From DATFDN01 sp963756545 (lineage in GTDB: Bacteria > Pseudomonadota > Alphaproteobacteria > Acetobacterales > Acetobacteraceae), in assembly GCA_963756545.1 (NCBI GenBank), contig CAVWNY010000002.1:62001-126000 (forward strand): a stretch of 64,000 nucleotides of DNA, given 5' to 3'. Made by a program: the position numbers and the translations under genes. Positions 8,357 to 16,090 of this stretch are shown here, piece after piece. The notes beneath the pieces were generated by a model. It saw only the letters and a list, made by a program, of their open reading frames with translations. It was not told the DNA's origin and did not search any database. Numbering within the stretch: position 1 is the first letter of the stretch; every line of letters begins with the position of its first letter.

Positions 8357-10009
8357 ATGGACCTCTCTCTCACCCTGGTTGATCTCGCCGGTCTGGTCGC
8401 CCTGCTGCTATGGGGCGTGCATATGGTGCAGACCGGGGTGCAGCGGGCGTTCGGCCCGAGGCTCCGCCTGGTTCTCGGGTCCGCGCTTCGCAACCGGGTC
8501 AACAGCTTCTTCGCCGGCCTGGGCGTGACCGCGCTGCTCCAGAGCAGCACAGCGACGGCGCTGATGGTGAGCGGGTTCGCCGCCGCCGGGCTGGTCGATC
8601 TCGTGCCGGGACTTGGCGTCATGCTCGGCGCCAATGTCGGCACGACCCTGATCGTGCAGGTGCTCTCGATGCACGTCGCCGGCGCGGCACCGGCCTTGAT
8701 CCTCGTTGGCGTCGTCATGTTCCGCCGCGGGCGCGAGACGCGCTGGCGCGATCTGGGGCGCACCGCGATCGGGCTCGGCCTCGTGCTGCTGGCGCTTCAG
8801 CAGTTGCTCGCGCTGATGACGCCGATGGAGCAGACGCAGGGCCTGCGCTTCATCGCCGGCGGGCTGGCGGGCCAGCCGGTCCTTGCCATGCTGCTCGCCG
8901 CGATCCTCGCCTGGGCGGCGCATTCCAGCGCGACCGTCGTGCTTTTGGTGATGTCGTTCGCCACCACCGGCGTCATGCCGCTGGAGATCGCGCTGGCGAT
9001 GACTCTCGGGGCAAATCTCGGCACCGCGATCAATCCGTGCCTTGAGGGCGCACCCGCGTCCGACCCCGCCGCCGCGCGCCTGCCGCTCGGCAATCTCGGA
9101 TTCCGCGTGCTTGGCTGCGCCGGCGTGCTCGTCGCGCTGACGCCGGTTGCCCGCTTGCTGGTGGCGGTGGACGCCGATCCGGCGCGGGCGGTCGCCAACT
9201 TCCACAGCTTCTTCAATCTCGCTGCCGCAATGGTGTTCCTGCCGCTGCTTTCGCCCTATGCGGCGCTGCTGCGGCGCTTCCTGCCGTCCCGCGAGGCGGC
9301 GACGGACCCGTCACGGCCAGCCTATCTCGATCCAGCCGCGCGCGCGACCCCGGTCGTTGCCATCGGCGCGGCGGCACGTGAGGCGCTGCGTCTCGCCGAC
9401 GCGCTGGAGGCGATGCTGGGCGGCTTGCGCGCCGCGTTGGAGAAGGCCGACCGCAAGCGCATTGCGCAGACGCGGCGGCTGGACGACGTGCTGGATTCGC
9501 TGAACGCCGCGATCAAGACCTACCTGACCTCGCTCGACATCACGACGATGACCGAGGCCGACCGGCGGCGCGCGGCCGAGGTGATGGCCTTCGCGACAAA
9601 CATGGAGCAAGCCGGCGACGTGATCGAGCGCAACCTGCTTGCCCAAGTCGCCAAGCTGATGAAGCGCGGCCTCTCGTTCTCTCCCGAGGGGCGGGCCGAG
9701 CTGGTCGGCATGATGGAGCGCCTGACCGCCAACCTCCGCGCGGCTGCCATCGTGTTCATGAGCGACGATCCCCGCGCCGCTCGCCTGCTGGCGGCCGAGA
9801 AGCAGGGGTTCCGGGACCTGGAAACGGCGGCGACCGAAGGGCATTTCGAGCGACTTCGCACGGGACGCGTGGAGACGGCCGAGACGAGCGCGCTGCATCT
9901 CGACATGATCCGCGACCTCAAGCGCGTCAACGCCCACCTGGTCGCGGCGGCGGCCTATCCGGTGCTGGAGAGCCAGGGCGAGTTGCTGGCATCGCGGGTG
10001 CGGGGGTAA
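8357..10009 (+). CDS. Na+/phosphate cotransporter family protein with C-terminal PhoU-like domain
   Basis: 550 residues. The N-terminal two thirds is hydrophobic with the inverted-repeat signatures of the NptA/SLC34 family: VTALLQSSTATALMVSGFAA in the first repeat and AAHSSATVVLLVMSFATTG in the second, each followed by a glycine/asparagine loop (LGANVGTTLI and LGANLGTAIN). From about residue 340 a soluble helical PhoU-like region begins (AREALRLADALEAM, EQAGDVIERNLLA). Likely moves inorganic phosphate into the cytoplasm with sodium. It starts 96 bp from the divergent MDR gene and is monocistronic. PhoU fusions suggest regulation by phosphate status, which is known for the family and not shown here. 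Confidence 0.9.
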   Translation: MDLSLTLVDLAGLVALLLWGVHMVQTGVQRAFGPRLRLVLGSALRNRVNSFFAGLGVTALLQSSTATALMVSGFAAAGLVDLVPGLGVMLGANVGTTLIVQVLSMHVAGAAPALILVGVVMFRRGRETRWRDLGRTAIGLGLVLLALQQLLALMTPMEQTQGLRFIAGGLAGQPVLAMLLAAILAWAAHSSATVVLLVMSFATTGVMPLEIALAMTLGANLGTAINPCLEGAPASDPAAARLPLGNLGFRVLGCAGVLVALTPVARLLVAVDADPARAVANFHSFFNLAAAMVFLPLLSPYAALLRRFLPSREAATDPSRPAYLDPAARATPVVAIGAAAREALRLADALEAMLGGLRAALEKADRKRIAQTRRLDDVLDSLNAAIKTYLTSLDITTMTEADRRRAAEVMAFATNMEQAGDVIERNLLAQVAKLMKRGLSFSPEGRAELVGMMERLTANLRAAAIVFMSDDPRAARLLAAEKQGFRDLETAATEGHFERLRTGRVETAETSALHLDMIRDLKRVNAHLVAAAAYPVLESQGELLASRVRG

Positions 10010-10547
10010 GGGGAGCGCGCGCCACCCGCCAAGCAATTTATCCGCCGGCGGGTGATGCGTTGGATTGGGTTAAATGGGCTTGCCGGCGGACTTTTCGTGC
10101 CAATTCCATCATCGTCATGCCCGGCGAAGGCCGGGCTCTTTGCGGTCGCTCAAGACGTGGTGGCCGGGCCAAGCCCGGCCATGACGACGGCGAACGGTCA
10201 ATCATTTGTAAATTCCATCGAACGCAATACCTTCATTCCGAGCCAATGGAGTAGCCCGAGTGAGATCAACGTTTCGCTCTGTCAGATCAGCGTTGTGACG
10301 ACTTCGAGAAGCAGACGAGCGAAACCCGAACAGCCGCACCTTCCACAATCCAGGGTTCGTCGCTCCAAGCCTCAAGTATCACGGACGCTCGCGCGATTGA
10401 GTCAAGCACAGCGCGATTAGCACCCTCTCGGATACTGTTTGTCGCAACCAGACCGGCACGGGTGCGCCGTGACCTGGCCAGAGATCGCTGAGGAGGCGTT
10501 GCTGTCGAGCACGACGCGCATTACGACCATCGCGTCCATCTGGGAGC
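10010..10547. other. Non-coding gap of 538 bp containing a palindromic repeat
   Basis: No convincing gene is seen on either strand. The left part (10113-10206) is a palindromic element also found at 50594-50695. The right part (about 10210-10500) is noticeably less GC-rich than the flanking genes and reads like decayed sequence; short open frames in it show no family resemblance. The promoter of the acetyltransferase gene at 10548 should lie at its right end. Confidence 0.55.
10113..10206. repeat. Dispersed palindromic intergenic repeat, copy 1
   Basis: Left arm CGTCATGCCCGGCGAAGGCC and right arm GCCCGGCCATGACGACGGCG are near-perfect inverted complements around a core containing CAAGACGTGGTGGCCGGGCC. 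Nearly the same 90-100 bp sequence, ending in GGTCAATCATT in both places, recurs at 50594. It resembles the CGTCATGCCCGG-type palindromes common between genes of alphaproteobacteria; the transcript should fold into a strong stem. Confidence 0.85.
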
Positions 10548-11147
10548 ATGGAGCCGGTGAACAGCGAGAGCAGATCCGAGAAGGTCAAGATGCTCGCGGG
10601 AGAGCTTTACCTGGCGTCCGCTCCGGAACTCGTCGCGGAGCGTCTGCGTGCCCAGGATCTCCTGCGCGCCTACAACGCGACCTCAGGGGCGGACGGCGCC
10701 CACCGCCTCTCGCTGCTGCGCGGGCTGTTTGGTGAGCTGGGCGAGGGCGCGGTCTTGGAGCCCGTGTTCGCCTGCGATTACGGCTACAACATCCGGGCCG
10801 GCCGCAACCTCTTCGTGAACTATGGCTGCGTGTTCCTCGATTGCGCGCCGATCGTGATCGGGGACGACGTGCAGATCGGGCCGGCGGCGCAACTCTACAC
10901 CGCCACGCACCCGCTCGATCCTGGGCAGCGCCGGGCGGGATTGGAATCCGCGCGGCCGATCCGGGTGGGCGACGGCGCCTGGATCGGCGGCGGCGCCATC
11001 GTGCTCCCCGGTGTCAATATCGGAGATGAGGCTGTCATCGCCGCCGGCAGCGTGGTCACGCGCGGTGTGGCACCCGGCGCGGTCGTCGCCGGCAATCCGG
11101 CCCGTGTCATCCGCCATATCGCGCGGAGCGAACCCGGCGGGACGTAG
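10548..11147 (+). CDS. Sugar O-acetyltransferase, hexapeptide-repeat (maltose/galactoside acetyltransferase type)
   Basis: 199 residues. KVKMLAGELYLASAPEL is the characteristic N-terminal segment of maltose and galactoside acetyltransferases, and FACDYGYNIRAGRNLFVNYG leads into left-handed beta-helix hexapeptide repeats (IVIGDDVQIGP, IRVGDGAWIGGGAIVLPGVN, IGDEAVIAAGSVV). The catalytic His is in TATHPLDP. Uses acetyl-CoA to acetylate a sugar hydroxyl; the sugar is not known. ATG at 10548 has GGGAG just upstream and gives the family-typical N-terminus; an ATG at 10590 with AGAAGG upstream is an alternative. Convergent with terC, 12 bp between stops. Confidence 0.88.
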   Translation: MEPVNSESRSEKVKMLAGELYLASAPELVAERLRAQDLLRAYNATSGADGAHRLSLLRGLFGELGEGAVLEPVFACDYGYNIRAGRNLFVNYGCVFLDCAPIVIGDDVQIGPAAQLYTATHPLDPGQRRAGLESARPIRVGDGAWIGGGAIVLPGVNIGDEAVIAAGSVVTRGVAPGAVVAGNPARVIRHIARSEPGGT

Positions 11148-11159
11148 CGGCGATCTCGA

Positions 11160-11879
11160 TCAACCCTCCGACCGGCGGCGTTTCGCCGCGAGCATGTTCA
11201 GGCTCTCGACCAGTATCGAGAATCCCATCGCCGCGTAGATGTAGCCGCGCGGCACATGGAACCCCATCCCGTCCGCGATCAGCGTCATCCCGATCAGCAG
11301 CAGGAACGACAGCGCCAGCATCTTCACCGTCCGATGCCGCTCGATGAAGGAGGCGAGCGCGTCCGACGCGGCCAGCATCAGCGCCATCGCGGCGACGATC
11401 GCCGCCATCATGACCCAGATGTGCTCGGCGATGCCGATGGCGGTGATCACGCTGTCCAGCGAGAAAACGACGTCGAACAGCACGATCTGCACGATCGTGG
11501 CCGCGAAGCTCACATCGCCGCGGGCGCCCGCTCCACCGGCGTCCTCGCCCTCCACCCGGAGGTGGATTTCCCGCGTGCCCTTGAACAGCAGGAAGGCGCC
11601 TCCGCCGGCCAGGATCAGGTCGCGCCAGGAGAAGCCGCGACCGGCCAGGAAGAAGACCGGCTCGGTGAGGTGGGCGAGCCAGGAAATCGAGGCGAGCAGG
11701 GCAAGCCGGGTTCCGAGCGCCAGGCTGAGGCCGAGCTTGCGCGCCCGGCTCTGCCGCGCGGCCGGAAGCCGGCCGGCCAGGATCGCGATGAAGACCAGGT
11801 TGTCGATGCCCAGCACGATCTCCAACGCGGAGAGCGCGACGAAGCTCGCCCAGACCTGCGGATCGGACAGCCATTCCAT
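11160..11879 (-). CDS. TerC family integral membrane protein
   Basis: 239 residues, strongly hydrophobic with about seven membrane segments. The TerC signature Asp-containing helices are visible: LEIVLGIDNLVFIAILAGRL near the N-terminus and VLFDVVFSLDSVITAIGIA in the middle, both rich in conserved Asp/Asn inside membrane helices, as in the group linked to tellurite resistance and to manganese efflux. The loop between helices 3 and 4 (residues about 100-130) is charged. The gene follows the ExoD gene on the same strand with a 13-bp gap, so the two may be co-transcribed. The transported ion is not determinable here. Confidence 0.9.
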   Translation of the reverse strand: MEWLSDPQVWASFVALSALEIVLGIDNLVFIAILAGRLPAARQSRARKLGLSLALGTRLALLASISWLAHLTEPVFFLAGRGFSWRDLILAGGGAFLLFKGTREIHLRVEGEDAGGAGARGDVSFAATIVQIVLFDVVFSLDSVITAIGIAEHIWVMMAAIVAAMALMLAASDALASFIERHRTVKMLALSFLLLIGMTLIADGMGFHVPRGYIYAAMGFSILVESLNMLAAKRRRSEG

Positions 11880-11892
11880 ATCCGTTCGGTCC

Positions 11893-12513
11893 CTAGATGA
11901 CCGCCGCGAGCAAGGCGGCGATCGCGTCCCAGGAGACGACGATCAGCGCCACGTCGAAACCCAACGCGAACAGAAAGATGCCCACGCCGCCCAGGATCAG
12001 CAGCCCGTCGGCGGCGCCAACGCCGAGCGAGAGGCACAGGACGGCGGCGGCCGGGGGCACATTGCCGAACGGGATCGGCAGGAGGATCAACACCCCGCTG
12101 ATGAAGCAGGCCAGGGCCACCGCGACCATCGCGGGGCCGCGCGTCATCCACCGCAGGCGCGATTTCAGGCGGGCCTCCATCCACTCCAGGCGGGGAAGCC
12201 AGCGCAGGAGCAACCCGGCCAGTCGTTCACGTTGGACCGTGCGGCGGCGAAGCGCATCGGGCAGGGACATCGCCTCGGTCCGGCGCAAGAGCGACAGGGA
12301 TAGCAGGCAGATCGCGGCGCCGAAGGCCGGGGCGACCCCCGGCACGAGGGAGGCGATCGCGAACAGGAACAGCAGCAGCGCCGTCGCGCCCTTCCCGGCG
12401 GCGTCGGCCAATTCTCCGATCGGGACCGCGCCCTCGACTGGTTTGCAGAGCGCCCGCAGACGCATCGAGAGAGGCGCGTTGCCATTATAGATCATATGGT
12501 GCCGGGCAGACAT
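11893..12513 (-). CDS. Exopolysaccharide synthesis protein ExoD family
   Basis: About 206 residues. Matches the ExoD pattern: a short charged N-terminus, then PIGELADAAGKGATALLLFL, a hydrophobic helix, LVPGVAPAFGAAICLLSLSL, a basic loop containing LRRRTVQRERLAGLLLRWLP, then RGPAMVAVALACFISG and three further membrane segments containing LPIPFGNVPPAAAVLCLSLG. ExoD proteins affect exopolysaccharide and alkali tolerance in rhizobia; the biochemical role is unknown. The start is uncertain: ATG at 12513 (MSARHH) is chosen, but 12549, 12495 or a later ATG are possible. Likely transcribed with terC. Confidence 0.8.
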   Translation of the reverse strand: MSARHHMIYNGNAPLSMRLRALCKPVEGAVPIGELADAAGKGATALLLFLFAIASLVPGVAPAFGAAICLLSLSLLRRTEAMSLPDALRRRTVQRERLAGLLLRWLPRLEWMEARLKSRLRWMTRGPAMVAVALACFISGVLILLPIPFGNVPPAAAVLCLSLGVGAADGLLILGGVGIFLFALGFDVALIVVSWDAIAALLAAVI

Positions 12514-12762
12514 GCGGATCTTCCATGTGCGTTGCGCTGCGTCGCGCAAGAGCAGTTTGGAAATCCGACATCGCAGCCGACGCCTCGGCTGCCAGAGGGG
12601 CCCGGACCCGTCGCACCACCGGTTGGCGGGACGACGAACGAGAAGTTGAGAGGGAGCCCCGCACTTTCAACCGGTCAGGGCGTTAAGGCCCGCTGGGCCG
12701 TGACATTCGGTTCAGCGTCCGCCGTGTCGGCGGCCCTTGGTTTATGGATCCGAACGTATTTG

Positions 12763-13770
12763 ATGTCCTCGTATTCAAGGCGGAGAAGGCGCGGCGAGTG
12801 GGTGGTCCTGGCCGGAGCCGCCCTGTGCGCGGCGGCCGTGGTCAATCATCTCGTGGCCCGTCGCACCGAGGCCACGCATCCGCCGCTGGGTGACTTCATC
12901 GACGTGGCCGGCGTTCGCCTGCACTACGTCGAGCGTGGCAGCGGCAGGCCCATCGTCCTGATTCACGGCAATGGGGCGATGGTGGAGGATTTCATCATCA
13001 GCGGAGTATTCGACCTGCTTGCGCGCGATCACCGGGTCATCGCGTTCGACCGCCCCGGCTTCGGCCACAGCGAGCGGCCGCGCGGCATGATCTGGACCGC
13101 CAGCGCGCAGGCCGAGCTGCTGCACGAGGCCCTGCGTCAGATGGGCGTGCGCGATCCGGTCCTTGTCGGCCATTCCTGGGGCACGCTGGTCGCGTTGGCG
13201 ATGGCGCTGGACCACCCGCTCGACACGGCGGCGATCGTGCTGCTGTCCGGCTACTACGTCCCGACCCTGCGCGCGGATGTGCTGCTGTTGGCCGCTCTCG
13301 CAATACCGGTGCTGGGCGACATCATACGATACACGATCTTGCCTCCCCTGGGCTGGGTGCTGGCTCCCCGCGCGATCCGGAAATTCTTCGAGCCGGCTCC
13401 GGTGAGCGAGGCCTTCCGGGATGGATTTCCGACGGCGATGGCGCTGCGGCCCTCGCAGATCAGGGCGAGCGCGGCCGATACCGCGCTGATGATTCCGGGA
13501 GCCGCCGCGCTTCTCGCGCGGCATGGCGAGTTGACGATGCCTGTCGTCATCATGGGGGGAACCGGAGACAGGATCGTCGCCACCGAGCGCCAGTCTGGGC
13601 AGTTGCACGCCGACATCCCGCGGAGCGAGTTCCGCCGCATCGCGGGGGCGGGGCATATGATCCACCATACCGCGCCCGAGCGGGTGACCGAGGCGGTCCG
13701 CGGCACGGCGAAGGCGGCTGTGGCGCGGCGGAGCGAACCGGCCGCCCTCTTGGAGGCCAGTGGGGACTGA
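12763..13770 (+). CDS. Membrane-anchored alpha/beta hydrolase
   Basis: 335 residues. It opens MSSYSRRRRRGEWVVLAGAA, a basic stretch followed by one hydrophobic helix (AGAALCAAAVVNHLVA), indicating an N-in membrane anchor or uncleaved signal. The hydrolase core has IVLIHGNGAMVEDF (oxyanion hole), VLVGHSWGTLVALAMAL (Ser nucleophile in GHSWG), an acid in GGTGDRIV and the catalytic His in GAGHMIHH, so unlike the enzyme at 6385 it is a Ser-hydrolase. FDRPGFGHSERP is also typical. The open frame extends 89 codons upstream, but the extension has no family resemblance and overlaps the divergent exoD region; ATG at 12763 is therefore preferred. Substrate unknown. Confidence 0.82.
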   Translation: MSSYSRRRRRGEWVVLAGAALCAAAVVNHLVARRTEATHPPLGDFIDVAGVRLHYVERGSGRPIVLIHGNGAMVEDFIISGVFDLLARDHRVIAFDRPGFGHSERPRGMIWTASAQAELLHEALRQMGVRDPVLVGHSWGTLVALAMALDHPLDTAAIVLLSGYYVPTLRADVLLLAALAIPVLGDIIRYTILPPLGWVLAPRAIRKFFEPAPVSEAFRDGFPTAMALRPSQIRASAADTALMIPGAAALLARHGELTMPVVIMGGTGDRIVATERQSGQLHADIPRSEFRRIAGAGHMIHHTAPERVTEAVRGTAKAAVARRSEPAALLEASGD

Positions 13771-13779
13771 GCCGGCGCC

Positions 13780-14232
13780 TCAGCCCGGCGGCAGGAAATG
13801 CACCTCGTGCTGCCCGGCCAGACGCACCACCTCGGCCGGATCCGGCAGGTCGGTGATCTTCTCGAACAGCTCCCACAGCGATCGCGTGGGCGATACCCAG
13901 AACAGGCAGGTCACGTCTGCCTCGCTCCGGTTGAAGATGCCATGCGGGACGTTGCGAGGCAGGCGGATCAGGTCCCCGCGCCCCGCGCCGGCTGGCCTGC
14001 CGTCCAGCAGCAGGTCGAAGCGGCCGGACAGGACATAAATCAGCTCCTCCTGCGTCGGATGGATGTGCGGCGGCACGAAGGTGCCGGGCGGGAACTTCGC
14101 GTGCCAGGAGAAGCTGGACTCGGTGCGATGCAGCGGCGTGTACGTCTGGCCGAGGATGTTCCAGACGATCCCATCCACGCTGCTGCCACACGCGGTCACG
14201 CCGGCTGTCATCGGGGGCGGGGTAGGGCTCAT
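13780..14232 (-). CDS. Cupin-domain protein
   Basis: 150 residues with a single conserved beta-barrel cupin. Motif 1 is seen as GTFVPPHIHPTQEELIYVLS, with His, His and Glu as metal ligands, followed by GRFDLLLDGRP; motif 2 is weaker around LPRNVPHGIFNRSEADV. Such small cupins serve as dioxygenases, isomerases or ligand sensors. Its start overlaps the LivG stop by four bases (ATGA), so it is the last gene of the Liv transporter operon and probably acts on, or senses, the transported compound. That link is from position only. Confidence 0.82.
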   Translation of the reverse strand: MSPTPPPMTAGVTACGSSVDGIVWNILGQTYTPLHRTESSFSWHAKFPPGTFVPPHIHPTQEELIYVLSGRFDLLLDGRPAGAGRGDLIRLPRNVPHGIFNRSEADVTCLFWVSPTRSLWELFEKITDLPDPAEVVRLAGQHEVHFLPPG

Positions 14233-15038
14233 GGCGTGCTCCTCGCGGGCTCGGGTGCGCCAGCCTCATGCGACCCGGCAAGCGACGCAAGGGGTTCGTC
14301 GGTTCCGAGATAGGCCGCCCGCACCGTCGGATCGGAGCGCACGCGCTCAGGCGGGCCGGATGCGGCCACCCGTCCCTCCACCAGCACCGAGACCCGATCG
14401 GCCAACGCGAACACCGCCACCATGTCGTGCTCGACCAGCAGCGTCGCGACCCGGCCCTTCAATCCGCCCAGCAGCGCGACGATGCCGGCTGCCTCGATCG
14501 GCCCGAGCCCGGCGAGCGGTTCGTCGAGCAGCAGGCAACGCGGCGCGGCCGCCAGGGCGCAGGCGATCTCCAGCGCGCGGCGCTCCCCATGCGACAGGTC
14601 GCGCACCGGCGCATCGGCCCGCGCGGCCAGGCCGACAGCGGCGAGCGCCGCGCGCGCCGGCGCCTCCAGCGCGGGATCGGGATGCGCCCGACGGAGCGGA
14701 TGCAGCGGATGGCGCGACCGCGCCTGCACCGCGAGCGCGGCGTTCTCCAGCCCCGACAGGCCGGCGCCGAGCGCGCTCACCTGGAAGGTACGCGCCAATC
14801 CGGCCAATGCGCGGCGGTGCGGCGGCGCGCGCGTGATGTCGCGTCCGTCCAGCAGGACATGGCCCGCATCCGCGCGCAGCGTGCCCGCGACCTGCGCCAG
14901 GAGACTGGACTTGCCGGCCCCGTTGGGGCCGATCAGCGCGTGTAGTTCTCCTGGCTGAACCGTCAGGGAGACGTCGCGCGTGACCACCAGAGCGCCGAAG
15001 GTCCGGCGCAGCCCGCGCAGTTCCAGCGCCGGGATCAT
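14229..15038 (-). CDS. Branched-chain-amino-acid-type ABC transporter ATP-binding protein, LivG-like
   Basis: 269 residues. Walker A is GPNGAGKSSLL, the ABC signature is LSHGERRALEIACALAAAP and Walker B is CLLLDEPLAG, followed by the switch His in VEHDMVAVF. The insert between Walker A and the signature matches LivG rather than LivF length. ATG at 15038 overlaps the LivM stop by four bases (ATGA); the open frame continues upstream but that part lies within livM. This is the only ATPase gene in this transporter cluster: no LivF follows, a cupin gene does, so either LivG homodimerises or a LivF from elsewhere (for example 21721) is shared. Confidence 0.9.
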   Translation of the reverse strand: MIPALELRGLRRTFGALVVTRDVSLTVQPGELHALIGPNGAGKSSLLAQVAGTLRADAGHVLLDGRDITRAPPHRRALAGLARTFQVSALGAGLSGLENAALAVQARSRHPLHPLRRAHPDPALEAPARAALAAVGLAARADAPVRDLSHGERRALEIACALAAAPRCLLLDEPLAGLGPIEAAGIVALLGGLKGRVATLLVEHDMVAVFALADRVSVLVEGRVAASGPPERVRSDPTVRAAYLGTDEPLASLAGSHEAGAPEPARSTP

Positions 15039-16081
15039 CGGCGGACCAGCCGCCGTCCGCGCAGCAGCACGAGCGCGATCACCAGCGGGCCGAAGATCAG
15101 GCGCCAATGGCTGGTCAGGCCCGAAAGCACCTCCTCGGCGGCGACGACCGCGACCGCGCCGATCGCCGCGCCCTCCGGTCTGGCGACGCCGCCCAGGATC
15201 ACCATGACCAGAAGCTCGCCCGACAGCCGCCACTCCAGCATCGCCGGGCTGACGAAGCCGGCGTGGACGGCGAGCAACCAGCCCGCCAGTCCGCCTGCCG
15301 CGCCGGCCAGCACGTAGGCGGCGAGCCGTGTCCGGCGCACATCAAAGCCCGCGGCGGTCGCGCGCGCCTCGCTTTCGGTCGCGGCGCGCAGCACGCGCCC
15401 GAACCGCGAGGCGGCGAGGATACGCGAACCGGGCACCAGCAAGGCCAGCACGATCAGCGCGAGCGCGTTCAGGGTGGCCGGTTCGTCTAGGACGGAAGTG
15501 CCGAGAAGACGCGGTGGATCGAGCGGGGCACCGTCGTCGCCGTCCAGCACCTCGAAGGACTGCGCGACGAAATAGGCCATCTGCGCGAAGGCCAGTGTGA
15601 TCATGATGAAGGTGACGCCGCGCGTCCGCAGCGCGAGCCGCCCCGTGCCCAGCGCGAAGGCCGCCGCGCCAGCGATCCCGACCGGCAGCGAAACCGCCGC
15701 CTCGTTCAGCCCCATCGTCGCCAGTGCCAGCGCCGCATAGGCCCCGATCCCGAGAAACGCGGCATGGCCCAGGCTGACCAGCCCGGCCAGTCCGACGACG
15801 AGTTGCAACGACACCGCCGCCGCCGCCAGGATCGTGGCGCGGCCCGCGAGCGAAACCAGGTAGGGATAGGCGAGCGCCCGCGCCGCGATGGGCGCCAGCG
15901 CCAGCGCAGCGAGCAGGGCGGCGAACCCCCAGGACCAGGCGGACCCAGGCCCGGCGCGCGTGCCGGGCGATCCCTCCCCCAACCCCTCCCGCGAGGGGAG
16001 GGAAGGTTCTCTTGCGCTGCTTGCTTCTCCGCCTCCCCTTGCGGGAGGGGGTCGGGGGGAGGGGTCGGGCGCTCGTGCCAC
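15035..16081 (-). CDS. Branched-chain-amino-acid-type ABC transporter permease, LivM-like
   Basis: Up to 348 residues, about eight to ten membrane helices. LivM features include AAVSLQLVVGLAGLVSLGHA, FLGIGAYAALALATMGLN, the GFDVRRTRLAAYVLAGAAGG loop and LVMVILGGVARPEGAAIGAV. The start is uncertain. From the GTG at 16081 the first 45 or so residues (Pro, Gly, Arg, Ser-rich) are encoded entirely by a GC-rich palindromic repeat at 15971-16065, and membrane sequence begins only at about residue 50 (WGFAALLAALALAP). A TTG inside the repeat is an alternative start. The 9-bp gap to livH supports translation beginning near 16081. Confidence 0.85.
   Translation of the reverse strand: MARAPDPSPRPPPARGGGEASSAREPSLPSREGLGEGSPGTRAGPGSAWSWGFAALLAALALAPIAARALAYPYLVSLAGRATILAAAAVSLQLVVGLAGLVSLGHAAFLGIGAYAALALATMGLNEAAVSLPVGIAGAAAFALGTGRLALRTRGVTFIMITLAFAQMAYFVAQSFEVLDGDDGAPLDPPRLLGTSVLDEPATLNALALIVLALLVPGSRILAASRFGRVLRAATESEARATAAGFDVRRTRLAAYVLAGAAGGLAGWLLAVHAGFVSPAMLEWRLSGELLVMVILGGVARPEGAAIGAVAVVAAEEVLSGLTSHWRLIFGPLVIALVLLRGRRLVRR
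15971..16065. repeat. G/C-stretch palindromic repeat, copy 1 (overlaps the start of livM)
   Basis: The plus strand carries CCCTCCCGCGAGGGGAGGG, then after a short spacer CCTCCCCTTGCGGGAGGGGG and TCGGGGGGAGGGGTCGGG. Two self-complementary units are separated by about 25 bp. A related element lies at 24996-25085 in the other Liv cluster. This CTCCC-GCGAGGGGAGG type of repeat is common between genes in GC-rich proteobacteria. Confidence 0.75.
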
Positions 16082-16090
16082 GTTCGGAAC

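Noticed and set aside
10052..10420. Plus-strand open frame over the palindromic repeat before the acetyltransferase
   Set aside because: It merely translates the repeat and the low-GC remainder; there is no ribosome-binding site or family resemblance.
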